Below are positions 43,136 to 52,734 of a DNA stretch of 64,000 nucleotides, in pieces (position 1 is the stretch's first letter; each line of letters starts with the position of its first letter). The stretch spans positions 4,086,001 to 4,150,000 of the forward strand of contig NZ_JQNL01000001.1 in the NCBI RefSeq assembly GCF_000745235.1. The letters are read 5' to 3'. Under the pieces are notes generated by a model. It made no database searches and had not been told where the DNA came from. It saw only the letters and a list, made by a program, of their open reading frames with translations. This stretch comes from Luteibacter mycovicinus (GTDB lineage: Bacteria > Pseudomonadota > Gammaproteobacteria > Xanthomonadales > Rhodanobacteraceae). The translations under genes and the position numbers were made by a program.

Positions 43136-45079
43136 CTATTTCACCACGGGTAACTCGACGTAGGTTCCTTCCTGCCCGTCGCGATAAATCTTCTGCGTCG
43201 CCTTCCGGTAATCCCCCGGCTTCGCGTTGAAGATGTTCGGTACGAAGGTCTGCGGGTTCCTGTCGTACAGCGGGAACCAGCTCGACTGGATCTGCACCAT
43301 CACGCGATGCCCCGGCTGGAACACATGGTTCACGGTCGGTAGCGGAAACCCGTACTCCTGCGCGGTGTCCGGTTGAAGCGGCTTCGGCTTGTCATAGCCC
43401 TCGCGGTAGCGGCCGCGGAAGATCTCCATCGCTACCGGCAGCTCGTAGCCACCCATCGACGGCTTCTCTTCGACCTCGTCCGGATACACGTCGATGAGCT
43501 TGACCACCCAGTCACTGTCCGTGCCACTCGTCGACGCGAGCAGATGGACCAGCGGCTCGCCGGCGACGCCCATCGGCTTATCCAGCACGGGCGATACATA
43601 GGTCAGCACATCGGTCCGCGACGCGAAATCGCGCTGGTCATCCACGAGCCATTCGGGCCACGAGTCTTCGCGATCGGCCACGCCGTGCGACCACGACTGA
43701 ATCGGGCGCACGCGGTAGGGAACGGGCTTCGCGGGATCCGATACGTATTCGTCGTCGCCCTTGGCGGGTGCCGCCGTCCCCAGCGCGCCGTCGGCCCCGA
43801 CGAACCAGCGCTGCATCGCAGGTACACATCCGTCACGGCAGCCGGAGGGCCACGTATTCAGCTTGCGCCACGTGTTCTCACCTGTAACGAACGCATTGAC
43901 CGGCGCGATGTCCGCTTTCGGCGCGTCGTCCTTGAGGTACTGGGCGAGAAACGGACGCAGGATCTTCTGGCGAAACTCGGTGCCCGTATCGCTGCCGAGA
44001 TCGATCGCGCCGATCGTGTTGGCTTTTTCCCATGTCTTCGCGTGACGCCACGGTCCCAGGACCAGCCACAACTTCTCATGCCGGGGATCGCGCGGCGCGA
44101 GGGCGCGGTAGACCGCCATGTCGCCGTAATTGTCTTCCTGATCCCACAGGCTGTGCACCAGCATGGTCGGCACGGTCATCGGCTCGTTCGCCGCGACCTT
44201 GTCGATGGCCTGCTCGGACCAGAAGCGGTCGTACGCGGGATGCGCAAGAATCTTCTGCCAGAATCCCAGCGATTCCATGCCGTAGGCGCGGCCGATATCG
44301 CCAGCCGAACCGCCGCGAAGGTACAGGTCGTAGTCGTCGCGGTAACCCGTCGTCCAGCCGATGTCGCTACCGCGCGAATTCACCATGCCATAGATATAGG
44401 GGATCATCTGCTGGCGAAACGCGCCACGATGAAACCAGTCGTCGCCCATCCAGCCGTCGATCATGGGATTGATGGGCACGGCGACCTTCAACGCCGGATG
44501 AGGGCGGATCGTCGCCACCATCGCCTCGAACCCGTCGTACGAAATGCCGATGATGCCGACCTTGCCGTTGGACTCCGGCACATGTTTTACCAGCCAGTCC
44601 ACCGTGTCGTAGATGTCCGAGGACTCATCCACGGCGGTCGGATTGCCATGGCCGATCGGCGGGCGGTTCATGACGAAGTCGCCTTCCGAACCGTGCTTGC
44701 CCCGGATGTCCTGGATGACGCGGATGTATCCGTCCTGGACGATGATGTCCGCCGGGTTGTCGTAGCCGCGCAGGGCGGTATCCAGATGCGGACTGTCGCT
44801 GCGGTGACCCATGCCATCGGCGCCGTAAGGCGTGCGCGTGAGCAGGATGCCTGCGTGTGCCGTGCCCCTTGGCATCAGGATGACGGTATGTAGTTTGACG
44901 CCATCGCGCATCGGGATCTCGACGGTGCGGCGCACGTAGTCGAAGCCGGGGTTCGTCGGCGTGAATCGGGCCGGCGTTTCCGTCGGCAGGTCGTTATAGG
45001 TCTTCTCGCCACCGACCGCCGGAGTCGCGAGGACCCCGGCGGCAAGCGCGACGATACCCAGTCGCAGAAGTGGATGCAT
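43136..45079 (-). CDS. CocE/NonD family hydrolase (X-Pro dipeptidyl-peptidase S15 type), exported
   Basis: A 647-residue alpha/beta hydrolase with a signal peptide (LLRLGIVALAAGVLATPAVG). The nucleophile elbow is IIGISYDGFEA, the GxSYxG form of alpha-amino acid ester hydrolases and cocaine esterase; candidates for the other triad residues are Asp in HSLWDQEDNYGD and His in LGPWRHAK. The C-terminal jelly-roll (PVLDKPMGVAGEPLVHLLAS, GHRVMVQIQSSWFPLYDRNP) is the PF08530 domain. Start ATG 45079 has GGAG upstream and lies ten bases after the TonB receptor stop, so both are co-expressed. Confidence 0.93.
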   Translation of the reverse strand: MHPLLRLGIVALAAGVLATPAVGGEKTYNDLPTETPARFTPTNPGFDYVRRTVEIPMRDGVKLHTVILMPRGTAHAGILLTRTPYGADGMGHRSDSPHLDTALRGYDNPADIIVQDGYIRVIQDIRGKHGSEGDFVMNRPPIGHGNPTAVDESSDIYDTVDWLVKHVPESNGKVGIIGISYDGFEAMVATIRPHPALKVAVPINPMIDGWMGDDWFHRGAFRQQMIPYIYGMVNSRGSDIGWTTGYRDDYDLYLRGGSAGDIGRAYGMESLGFWQKILAHPAYDRFWSEQAIDKVAANEPMTVPTMLVHSLWDQEDNYGDMAVYRALAPRDPRHEKLWLVLGPWRHAKTWEKANTIGAIDLGSDTGTEFRQKILRPFLAQYLKDDAPKADIAPVNAFVTGENTWRKLNTWPSGCRDGCVPAMQRWFVGADGALGTAAPAKGDDEYVSDPAKPVPYRVRPIQSWSHGVADREDSWPEWLVDDQRDFASRTDVLTYVSPVLDKPMGVAGEPLVHLLASTSGTDSDWVVKLIDVYPDEVEEKPSMGGYELPVAMEIFRGRYREGYDKPKPLQPDTAQEYGFPLPTVNHVFQPGHRVMVQIQSSWFPLYDRNPQTFVPNIFNAKPGDYRKATQKIYRDGQEGTYVELPVVK

Positions 45080-45089
45080 GGACGCTCCG

Positions 45090-48000
45090 TCAGAAGTCGT
45101 AGGTGACGCCAAACCGGGCGTAACGCGGCTGGGTGTAGCTGATGACCTGCTGGTAACCGTCGTTCACCGAGTTGGTGCTGCCCGACACCGGGTTGGTCCG
45201 CTGCGAGCGCTGCTGGTTGAGGATGTTGAACACCGATACGGTGAAGGCCAGCTTCTTGTCGGCCCAGAGCGGACGGTACTCCGCATTCACGTCGACCAGC
45301 TCTTCCCACGGCTCGCGACCCTTCGCGCCGTATGCCGAAGGCACACCGAAGCAGAAGTGGTAGTAGCTGCCGTAACCGGACGGGTCGCTCTCGTCCGCAC
45401 CGTAGCGGCCGAGGCACGACTTCGGCAGTCCGGACTGGATCAGAATGTTCGCCGAAAGCAGCCACTCGGGAGCGATCTGGTAGGAACCGTAGAGCTTCAG
45501 CTGGTGCTTGCGGTCGTTGCCCAGGTCGCCGTTGGCGTAGTTCATCAGCGTGGCGTAATCCCAGTCACGCGATGCCGCGACCGAGCCCTGGCCCACGTCC
45601 GAGCGCACCTGTCCTTCCGTGTTGCCGTAGCTGCGCGAGTACAGGTAGTCGATCTTGCCCGACCACGTGCCGTCGAACGGGTGCGACAGGTAGAGGTCCA
45701 GACCGTAATAATTGCGCTTGAGGTGAGGGAAGCCGAAATCGGCGTTGGTCACGGTGACATTCGTGTAGCCGCCGTTCGCATTGGCCAGCTGGTACACGTT
45801 CGCGCGGCCCGGATTCGACAGGTAGCAGCTGCCCACCGTCACGGCGTCGATGTCGGCACCTTGTGCGATCGCCGCACGGGTGATCGCGCCGTTGTCGCAG
45901 ACGTCATCCAGCGCGTTGCGCAGGTGACGCACGGTAGCCTTCGCGCCCGCCACCCAGTCGGCGTTGATCTGCTTGTCCAGGCCGAGAATGTATTCGTCCT
46001 GATACTCCGACTTGATGTTCTTCGCGCTGACCGTCTTCGGGTCGGGCGGCTGTCCATATTCGCCGTTGGGAGAGACCGCACCACCGGTGGCCGACTGGAT
46101 GAAGTTGACGCCGGTCGGCAGGCCGTTCGCGTCGATGCCGGTATAGGTGAAGTACTGGTTGGTCGCCAGCGAGCCGGCGGAGGTACGCAGCGCCACGGAG
46201 GCCGGCATGGCGAGGAAGTAACGACCGGCATTGCCGTAGATCTTCATGCTCGAGTCGCCATTGACGTCCCAGCTGAAGCCCAGTCGCGGCGCCCACTGCG
46301 GGCGGGTCAGCTTGAGATACGGCTGGCCGGACGGGTTGTAGTTGGTGAACTGATCGTTGCGCAGGCCGAGGGAGAGCAGCAGGCGGTCGGTGACCTGCCA
46401 GTCGTCCATGATGTATTGCGCACGCTGTCTGACGCGTACCGAGGCCAGCGTGTTGTAGTGGCGGTAGTAGCCGTAGTAACCGGTCTGGCCACCGGGATAG
46501 TTGGCCGGCTTGTCGACGAAGGGGCTGTCGCTGATGTTGAGATTGGGATCGCCCTTCGCATACCAGAGTTCGTAGCCGTCGCCACCGATGGTCGTACCGT
46601 CTTCGATGTCCTGCGAGTCCTGATTGTCGATACCGGCGGTGATCGAGTGGCTGCCGATCTTGTAGTTGAGGTCGACGCGCAGGTTGCGGTTGGTCGACTC
46701 ATGATCCGGGTTGTCCACCGTATCCAGCGTCTGGCCGTTGGTGATCGGCGTGCCGCCATTGAGGGCCGGGTTCTGCTGACTGACGTTGCCGATGAACGGG
46801 CCGGAGACGCCGGTGGCCGGCGGCTCGTTGTAATAGGTGAGCTTCGACTTGCCGTACAGGGCGGTGAGGGTCAGGTCATCGGTAATGTAGCTGGTGAACT
46901 TCGCCACATAGACCATCGCTTTGGTCTTGTATGTCGAGTCCGTGCTGGCGAAATCGCCCACCGTATCGGTCGGGTAATCGTAGGTGTACTTGTTGCCGTT
47001 GGAGCGATGCGTCTGGTTGACGCCGGTCAGCTCGAGGATGTTGTTATCCGTGATGTTCCAGTCGAGCTTGCCGTACCACTTCGGATCCTTATACGTGTAC
47101 CGGGTATCGTAGGCGTGGTTGACGTCGCCGATGCTGTTGCCTTTGCTGCGCTCCATTTCCACCGCGGCGAAAGCGTACAGCTTGTCCTTGACCAGCGGGC
47201 CGCCGGCGTACGCACTCACGGTCGTGGTCCACTCGTGGTTTTCGTCGTTGCGCTGGTTGATCGTGCCCGGGGGCGCCGGGTTGTCGTGACCGTAGGTGAT
47301 GTTGCGCGCGCTGGCGCGTGCGAAATGCGGCTCCCAGAGCACCTGTGCACCGAAGTGCCACTCATTGGTGCCGCGCTTGCCGACCTGGCTGATCACGCCG
47401 CCGTCCGAGCGGCCGTACATGGCGGAATAGCCGCCGCTGAGGATTTCCTGCTGATCGACCGCACCGTAGGGCAGGGTCACGCCACCGAAGCCGCTGAGCG
47501 GATCGGTCGTGTTCATCCCGTTGATGTAGTAGGCGTTCTCGGAGACGGCCGAACCCGCGAAGCTCACCAGGCTCCCGCCAAACGCGTTCTTGAAGCCGGT
47601 GTAGCCCGGCGAGGCGCCGGGAGCGAGCAGGGCGATGGCTTCGGCCGAACGCTGCAAGGGCAGCCGGGCGAGATCGGCGGAGGTGACCACCGTGCTCGAC
47701 GCGACGGTGGCGACATCGATCTTCGCCGCCTGCGTGGCCGAGACGGTCACCTGATCGAGCTGCTGGGCATCCTGCGAGGAGGCGGCGGCGAACGACACGT
47801 CCGTTGCGGCGCCCACGCGCAGGGTGACGTTGTCGCGGGTATCGACGATGTTGCCGTTGGACTTCAGTGACACCTTATACGTCGCCAGCGGCAGGGCCTC
47901 GGCGACATAACGACCGCGCGAGTCGACCGCGACCTCGCGGGTGATGCCATTGCTGCCTTCGATCACCACGGTCTCGCCACTGGCGACAGGCGCGCTACCG

Positions 48001-48101
48001 GCGATGCGGCCGGTGGTGGCCTGACCATAGGCGAGGCCGGTCAGTGACGCCGCGACGGCGGCGCACAACAGGGTGCGTCGGAGATTGGGGCGGGGAATCA
48101 T
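45090..48101 (-). CDS. TonB-dependent receptor, OAR-like, with carboxypeptidase-regulatory domain
   Basis: A 1003-residue outer-membrane receptor. A signal peptide (TLLCAAVAASLTGLAYGQ) is followed by a carboxypeptidase-regulatory-like domain (VIEGSNGITREVAVDSRGRY), a plug (LDQVTVSATQAAKIDVATVA, LLAPGASPGYTG) and a large barrel ending in PRYARFGVTYDF. This OAR-like layout is common and multicopy in Xanthomonadaceae and is often linked to peptide or protein-derived substrates. The ATG at 48101 has GGAG at the right distance. Forms an operon with the CocE/NonD hydrolase. Confidence 0.95.
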   Translation of the reverse strand: MIPRPNLRRTLLCAAVAASLTGLAYGQATTGRIAGSAPVASGETVVIEGSNGITREVAVDSRGRYVAEALPLATYKVSLKSNGNIVDTRDNVTLRVGAATDVSFAAASSQDAQQLDQVTVSATQAAKIDVATVASSTVVTSADLARLPLQRSAEAIALLAPGASPGYTGFKNAFGGSLVSFAGSAVSENAYYINGMNTTDPLSGFGGVTLPYGAVDQQEILSGGYSAMYGRSDGGVISQVGKRGTNEWHFGAQVLWEPHFARASARNITYGHDNPAPPGTINQRNDENHEWTTTVSAYAGGPLVKDKLYAFAAVEMERSKGNSIGDVNHAYDTRYTYKDPKWYGKLDWNITDNNILELTGVNQTHRSNGNKYTYDYPTDTVGDFASTDSTYKTKAMVYVAKFTSYITDDLTLTALYGKSKLTYYNEPPATGVSGPFIGNVSQQNPALNGGTPITNGQTLDTVDNPDHESTNRNLRVDLNYKIGSHSITAGIDNQDSQDIEDGTTIGGDGYELWYAKGDPNLNISDSPFVDKPANYPGGQTGYYGYYRHYNTLASVRVRQRAQYIMDDWQVTDRLLLSLGLRNDQFTNYNPSGQPYLKLTRPQWAPRLGFSWDVNGDSSMKIYGNAGRYFLAMPASVALRTSAGSLATNQYFTYTGIDANGLPTGVNFIQSATGGAVSPNGEYGQPPDPKTVSAKNIKSEYQDEYILGLDKQINADWVAGAKATVRHLRNALDDVCDNGAITRAAIAQGADIDAVTVGSCYLSNPGRANVYQLANANGGYTNVTVTNADFGFPHLKRNYYGLDLYLSHPFDGTWSGKIDYLYSRSYGNTEGQVRSDVGQGSVAASRDWDYATLMNYANGDLGNDRKHQLKLYGSYQIAPEWLLSANILIQSGLPKSCLGRYGADESDPSGYGSYYHFCFGVPSAYGAKGREPWEELVDVNAEYRPLWADKKLAFTVSVFNILNQQRSQRTNPVSGSTNSVNDGYQQVISYTQPRYARFGVTYDF

Positions 48102-48165
48102 GGGTTGCTCCGGGAAGGACATGGGGTTGTGATGGGTGAGTTGGCCTTCCTGGCACGTTGTTGTT

Positions 48166-48921
48166 TCAGGCGTATTCGACATCGCCGATCGCCTTACTGA
48201 TGGCGGCGATACCGCGCGACTTTTCCGAGCGGCGGTCAGTGACCAGCACGTCGATCCGGTCCGCGGGACACCAGGCGACGCGACTGCGCACGCCGATTTT
48301 TGAATGGTCCGCCGCGATCACGATGCGTCGTGCGCTGGCGCACATCGCACGGGCGATCTCGGCTTCCTCCATTTCGAAACTGCTGGCACCGGCCTTCGCA
48401 TCGATGCCCACCGGCGAAAGGATCGCCAGGTGGGGCTGATAGCGGCCGATCTCGGCGATCGTCGCCGATCCGTTGGTACAGCCGATCTGCGCATCGAAGC
48501 GACCGCCGAGCAGATGAACCTCGTTGCCGGGGCGTGACGCGAAGCGCGCCGCCACGTCGACCGCATTGGTGACGATGGTGAGCCCGCTTCGTGTCGCCAA
48601 TGCTTCAGCGACGAGCGTCATCGTGCTGCCCGCATCCATGAAGATGGTCTGGCCGCTCTCGACCAGGCTGGCGACCTTCTTCGCGATGGCGCGTTTTTCG
48701 CGTACGCGGGTAGCGTGGCGCACGGCGATCGGCGGCTCATCGCCGGTCAGCACGGCACCGCCGTGCACACGGCGGATTTCTCCGAGCGCGGCCAGTTCGA
48801 CCAGGTCGCGGCGAATGGTTTCGCGCGACACGCCGAGCTCGGCGACGATGCGCTCCACGGAGACCTTGCCGCTGGCGCGGAGCAGGTCACGGATACGGGT
48901 GTGTCGTTCTTCATGCCACAT
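48166..48921 (-). CDS. DeoR/GlpR-family transcriptional regulator
   Basis: A 251-residue repressor. The N-terminal helix-turn-helix has VSVERIVAELGVSRETIRRD and the DeoR signature IRRVHGGAVLT. The C-terminal sensor domain (DAGSTMTLVAEALATRSGLT, IVTNAVDVAARFA) is the NagB/RpiA-like fold that binds phosphorylated sugars. Its ATG lies inside the end of the permease gene (11-bp overlap), so it is the last gene of the transporter operon and probably controls it in response to a phosphorylated metabolite. Confidence 0.95.
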   Translation of the reverse strand: MWHEERHTRIRDLLRASGKVSVERIVAELGVSRETIRRDLVELAALGEIRRVHGGAVLTGDEPPIAVRHATRVREKRAIAKKVASLVESGQTIFMDAGSTMTLVAEALATRSGLTIVTNAVDVAARFASRPGNEVHLLGGRFDAQIGCTNGSATIAEIGRYQPHLAILSPVGIDAKAGASSFEMEEAEIARAMCASARRIVIAADHSKIGVRSRVAWCPADRIDVLVTDRRSEKSRGIAAISKAIGDVEYA

Positions 48922-50569
48922 GGCGTCGGTCCTTGAGTGTGTGGAGGATGAGGCGCATGGCGCCCAGTGCGAGGCCGCCGGCGAGGACGACGCACATCGC
49001 GTACGCCGCCGCCTGCGCCAGGAAGCCGTTTTCGTCCAGGCGCATCACCGTGACCGAGGCAAGGCCAAGGTCGGGTGTCACCAGGAAGATCACGCCCGAC
49101 AGGGTCACCAGCGAGCGCATGAACAGGTAGAAGAAGGTCGCGACAGCGGCGGGCGCCGCGAAAGGCAGCACCGCGTCGCGAACGACGTGGCGTGTGTCGC
49201 CGCCGAACACCGCCACCGCGTCTTCCAGTGCTTCCGGGACACGACGCATACCGGTCTGCAGCGTAAGAAAGGATGGCGCGTGATAGTGATAGAGGCTGCA
49301 TGCCGCGACGATCGCCACGCTGCCGTAGAGCCACGTCGACAAGGCGCCGTGATTGAAGGTGAGCACGTAGCCGAGTCCCAGGACCATGCCGGGCACGGCG
49401 GCGGGAAGCGAAGCCAGCACCTGCACCGGCCGGGCAACCCAGCCGGGCAGTCGACGCAGCCCGGCGGACAGCGCGAAGACCAGGACGACGCCGGCGAGTG
49501 CCGCCAGCAGCGAGACCCATAGCGACGTGCCCACCGGTCCGTATCCGTCGGGCATGCCGCCGAGGTAGTTGGCCAGGGTGAGGGTGCGGTTGTACGGCCA
49601 GAGTTTGACGAGGCTGACGTAGGCGACGGTGCCGACGACGGCGACGATGCCGAGCACGGCCAGCAGCGTCACGGCGCCGAGTACGCTGTCGCGCCACATG
49701 TTGCGCTCCGGCACCAGCGCGCGGCCCGGACTCGCGTCACCCATGTCCTGCCGGCGCTTCGCCAGGCGACCCAGCCAGACCGAGAGCACGGCGGGCGCGA
49801 GCAACAGCACGCCGAGCGTCGCACCCATCGGAAAATCGAGCTGGCCCACCACTTCGCTGTAGATCTCCATGGCGAGTACGCGATAGCTGCCGCCGACGAC
49901 GACCGCGCTCCCGAAGTCCGTCAGCGTTTCGGTGAAGACCAGAAACGCGGCGGCCATGACGGCGAAGCGGATGCGTGGCACCGTGACGTCGACGAACTGG
50001 CGCCAGGGCGTGGCACCCATCGATGCGGCGGCGTCGTAGTGGCGGACAGGGGTGCGCTCCAGTGCGGCCGACACGATGATCACGACCTGCGGCAGCCCGT
50101 AAAGCAGGTTGGCAAGCAACAGGCCCCAGAAGCCGTAGATGTCCGTGGGCCATCCGGTCAGGCGGTGGACGAGGCCATTGCGGCCGAGCAGGCACACCAG
50201 CCCGAGGCCGAGCACGAGCGAGGGGGCGAGCATCGGGAGCAGCAACGCGCCGCGAATCAGCGCCTTGCCTGGAAGCCGTGAGCGGTGCAGGGCCATGGCG
50301 ACGCACACGCCGGTCGCGATGGTGCCGAGTGTCGTCGTCACGCCGATGACCAGACTGTGCAGCGCCGCACGCGGCAGGCCGGGATCGTCGAAGAGCCGCG
50401 CGTAGTTCGACAGCGTGATGGCACCATGGGCATCGGTGACACTCCGCCACAGCACCGTCAGCAGGGGATAGAGGAAAAAGCCGCACAGGCCCAGCAGCGG
50501 CAGCACGATGAGCAGGATGCCCGCCATGTGGCGTCGTGTGTGCACGGCGGCCAGTGTCAGTGCACTCAC
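48911..50569 (-). CDS. ABC transporter permease, two fused membrane domains
   Basis: A 552-residue permease with two complete binding-protein-dependent transport domains in tandem, about six helices each, as in iron, thiamine and 2-aminoethylphosphonate importers. EAA-type loops are seen in both halves: YDAAASMGATPWRQFVDVTV and RRVPEALEDAVAVFGGDTRH. GTG at 50569 overlaps the ATPase stop (GTGA); an upstream GTG at 50581 is less likely. Works with the ATPase and binding protein that precede it in the operon. Confidence 0.93.
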   Translation of the reverse strand: MSALTLAAVHTRRHMAGILLIVLPLLGLCGFFLYPLLTVLWRSVTDAHGAITLSNYARLFDDPGLPRAALHSLVIGVTTTLGTIATGVCVAMALHRSRLPGKALIRGALLLPMLAPSLVLGLGLVCLLGRNGLVHRLTGWPTDIYGFWGLLLANLLYGLPQVVIIVSAALERTPVRHYDAAASMGATPWRQFVDVTVPRIRFAVMAAAFLVFTETLTDFGSAVVVGGSYRVLAMEIYSEVVGQLDFPMGATLGVLLLAPAVLSVWLGRLAKRRQDMGDASPGRALVPERNMWRDSVLGAVTLLAVLGIVAVVGTVAYVSLVKLWPYNRTLTLANYLGGMPDGYGPVGTSLWVSLLAALAGVVLVFALSAGLRRLPGWVARPVQVLASLPAAVPGMVLGLGYVLTFNHGALSTWLYGSVAIVAACSLYHYHAPSFLTLQTGMRRVPEALEDAVAVFGGDTRHVVRDAVLPFAAPAAVATFFYLFMRSLVTLSGVIFLVTPDLGLASVTVMRLDENGFLAQAAAYAMCVVLAGGLALGAMRLILHTLKDRRHVA

Positions 50570-51567
50570 GCGGCGACCCACGCGGCGCGGGTCGCATCGA
50601 CCGACACGGCCTCGCCCGGATTCAGGTTGCTGCGCCCCGGCAGTTCGACGAGTAACGAGCGGCCACGCCAGGCGATGCGCGCGTGGGCAAGGTTGCCCAG
50701 GAACGTGAGTTCCTCAACCACGCCTTCACCGCGTGGATCGGCGACGACCTTCAGGTCCTCCGGCCGCAGGCAGAGGTCGAAGGTAGCTTCGGCACCCGGA
50801 GGGCGCCGTTCGAGGAATGCGGGCATCGCCTCGCGCACGAGCGCCGTGGACAGGAGGTTGGATTTGCCGATGAAGCTGGCGACGAAGCGCGTGCGCGGCC
50901 GCTCGTAGAGGCAGCGCGGCGTGCCGATCTGCTCCACGCGTCCCTCATTCATGCAGACGATGGTGTCCGCCATGGCCAGTGCCTCGTCCTGATCGTGCGT
51001 GACCATCAGGGTCGGAATGCCCAGGGAGCGTTGCAGCGAACGAATCTCCGTGCGGAGCTGTGTCCGGATGGCCGGATCCAGCGCGGAAAGGGGCTCATCC
51101 AGCAGAAGCATGGACGGATCGCTGGCGAGCGCCCGGGCCAGCGCCACACGTTGTTGCTGACCGCCGGAAAGCTCGTCCGGATAACGCGCGGCGAGTGCGC
51201 CCAGGCCCACGCGATCGAGCAGGTCGGCGATGCGCGAGGCGATGGTCGCGGGTACCTCGCGGCGCAGACGCATGGGGTAGCCGACGTTGGCGGCGACGGT
51301 CATGTCCGGGAACAGCGAATAGGACTGAAACACCAGCCCCATGCGACGCTCGCGCGCGGGCAGCCGGGTGATATCGCGTTCGCCGAGGATGACCCGGCCC
51401 GCATCGGGCGGCGTCAGGCCGGCGACGATGCGCAGCAACGTCGTCTTGCCGCAGCCGCTGGGGCCGAGCAGGCAGACGAAGTCGCTCTCACCGGCGGTGA
51501 AGGACACGCCGTCGAGCACGGTCTGCCCGTTCCAGGCCTTCGCGATGTCGTCGATGCGAAGATGCAT
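50566..51567 (-). CDS. ABC transporter ATP-binding protein (PotA/PhnT-like)
   Basis: A 333-residue ATPase. Walker A is LLGPSGCGKTTLLRIV, the Q-loop lies in GLVFQSYSLFPDMTVAANVG, the signature is LSGGQQQRVALARAL, Walker B is LLLDEPLSALD and the switch His is in MVTHDQDEAL. A C-terminal TOBE-like domain (LCLRPEDLKVVADPRGEGVV) places it with the polyamine/iron/phosphonate import class. It lies between binding protein and permease genes. Confidence 0.95.
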   Translation of the reverse strand: MHLRIDDIAKAWNGQTVLDGVSFTAGESDFVCLLGPSGCGKTTLLRIVAGLTPPDAGRVILGERDITRLPARERRMGLVFQSYSLFPDMTVAANVGYPMRLRREVPATIASRIADLLDRVGLGALAARYPDELSGGQQQRVALARALASDPSMLLLDEPLSALDPAIRTQLRTEIRSLQRSLGIPTLMVTHDQDEALAMADTIVCMNEGRVEQIGTPRCLYERPRTRFVASFIGKSNLLSTALVREAMPAFLERRPPGAEATFDLCLRPEDLKVVADPRGEGVVEELTFLGNLAHARIAWRGRSLLVELPGRSNLNPGEAVSVDATRAAWVAA

Positions 51568-51595
51568 GTTCCCCTTGACTCCCCGGGCCGGCGCG

Positions 51596-52597
51596 TCAGC
51601 GCGTCAGCCGCTTGTATCTGGCAATGAGCGCCGCGCGTTCGCGCGCCGCCGTGGTGAAGTCGCGGGCGGGCAGCGTCGCGACGAGGTCGGCGGGCAAGCC
51701 CTGCCGTTGTTGTTCTTCGGCCGGTTTGCCGCCGGGCGCCGCCACGATTTCCTTGAAACCGCGGTACAGCGAAGCGGCTTCCGGCGACGCGGTCCAGTCG
51801 AGGAAACGGCGGGCGTCCGCGTCGTGCGCGGCGTCCTTCATCAGGGCGGAACCTTCGAGTTCGTAGCCGGCGCCATCCGACGGAATCACCATCGTCACCG
51901 GATAACCCTGGCGGATCGACTGCATCGCGGAAAACGCGAACGACACGCCGATCGGAAATTCCCCGATGCGTGCGAGCTTGCAAGGCGCGGAACCCGATAG
52001 CGTTATCTGGCCCACGTTGTGTGCGATCGCGGTGACCAGCGCCATGCCTTTCGCGCTGCGCCCGGCATCGCTGAGCGAGGACAGCACCATGTATCCGGTG
52101 CCCGACGATGCCGGATCGGGCATGGCGATCTGCCCGCGATAACGCGGCGAGGTCAGGTCCTGCCACGTCCGCGGCACAGGCAGTCCGCGTTCGGCCAGCG
52201 CTTCACGGTTGACGCACAGCGCGGCCAGATAGCCCGTGGGTGCGAACCAGCTGGCGTCCGCACCGCGAAAGCGGGCGGGCATGCGGTCGATGTTGTCCCC
52301 GTGGATGGGTGTGAGCAGTGCCGCGATGCGTGGGTCGAGCATGTCGGTGACGGCCATACCCCAGATCGCGTCGTTGCGCGGCTGGGCCGATTCCGCCAGC
52401 AGGCGTGCGGCAAGATCGCCACTGGACAGACGCAGCACATGTATGTCCAGATCGGGCAGGGCTTTCTTCGCCGCAGCGAGATAGGTGGCGATTTCGTCGC
52501 TCTCCAGCGCGGAGTAAACGGTGACGCTGCCCGCATTCGCCACGCCACAGGCGGCGCCCAGGGCGACGGTGCAGGCGATCTGGCGGTATGGACGCAT
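51596..52597 (-). CDS. ABC transporter periplasmic substrate-binding protein (PhnS/iron-type fold)
   Basis: A 333-residue exported binding protein; the signal peptide is CTVALGAACGVANA. The mature protein begins GSVTVYSALESDEIATYLAA, an opening shared by iron (AfuA), thiamine and 2-aminoethylphosphonate (PhnS) binding proteins; WGMAVTDMLDP, LTSPRYRGQIAMPDPASSGT and PIGVSFAFSAMQSI fit that group. The ATG at 52597 is chosen because it places the signal peptide correctly. First gene of the importer operon. Substrate is undetermined, but linkage to a phosphatase and phospholipase suggests a phosphorylated compound. Confidence 0.92.
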   Translation of the reverse strand: MRPYRQIACTVALGAACGVANAGSVTVYSALESDEIATYLAAAKKALPDLDIHVLRLSSGDLAARLLAESAQPRNDAIWGMAVTDMLDPRIAALLTPIHGDNIDRMPARFRGADASWFAPTGYLAALCVNREALAERGLPVPRTWQDLTSPRYRGQIAMPDPASSGTGYMVLSSLSDAGRSAKGMALVTAIAHNVGQITLSGSAPCKLARIGEFPIGVSFAFSAMQSIRQGYPVTMVIPSDGAGYELEGSALMKDAAHDADARRFLDWTASPEAASLYRGFKEIVAAPGGKPAEEQQRQGLPADLVATLPARDFTTAARERAALIARYKRLTR

Positions 52598-52628
52598 CGA
52601 TGTCCCCGGGCTGTGGCGCTGAAACAAC

Positions 52629-52720
52629 ATACCCCACCTGTGTGGCGTTTTGGGTATATTTGCAAAGCTGGGGACTTAGATCCAGCAGAGAATTTTCGTT
52701 TTTGTCATCAACCCGAAACG
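52629..52720. promoter_or_regulatory. Divergent regulatory region with DeoR-like operator candidates
   Basis: The 137-bp space between the divergent importer operon and the phosphatase-phospholipase operon holds an inverted repeat ATACCC / GGGTAT (left arm at about 52629) and, nearer the phosphatase gene, TTTTCGTTTTTGTC (52693-52706) with CGAAACG at 52714-52720. T-rich CGTTT and CGAAA elements are typical of GlpR/DeoR-family operators. The DeoR-type gene at the end of the importer operon is the obvious candidate regulator. Confidence 0.4.
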
Positions 52721-52734
52721 TTGGAGTGCTGTCG

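Noticed and set aside
45078..47870. Open frame of 930 codons on the plus strand opposite the TonB receptor
   Set aside because: Val/Arg-rich artefact of codon bias; the opposite strand encodes an unmistakable TonB receptor with signal peptide and terminal Phe. The same applies to long antisense frames at 5661-7562, 27248-29494, 39847-42279 and 60199-62883.
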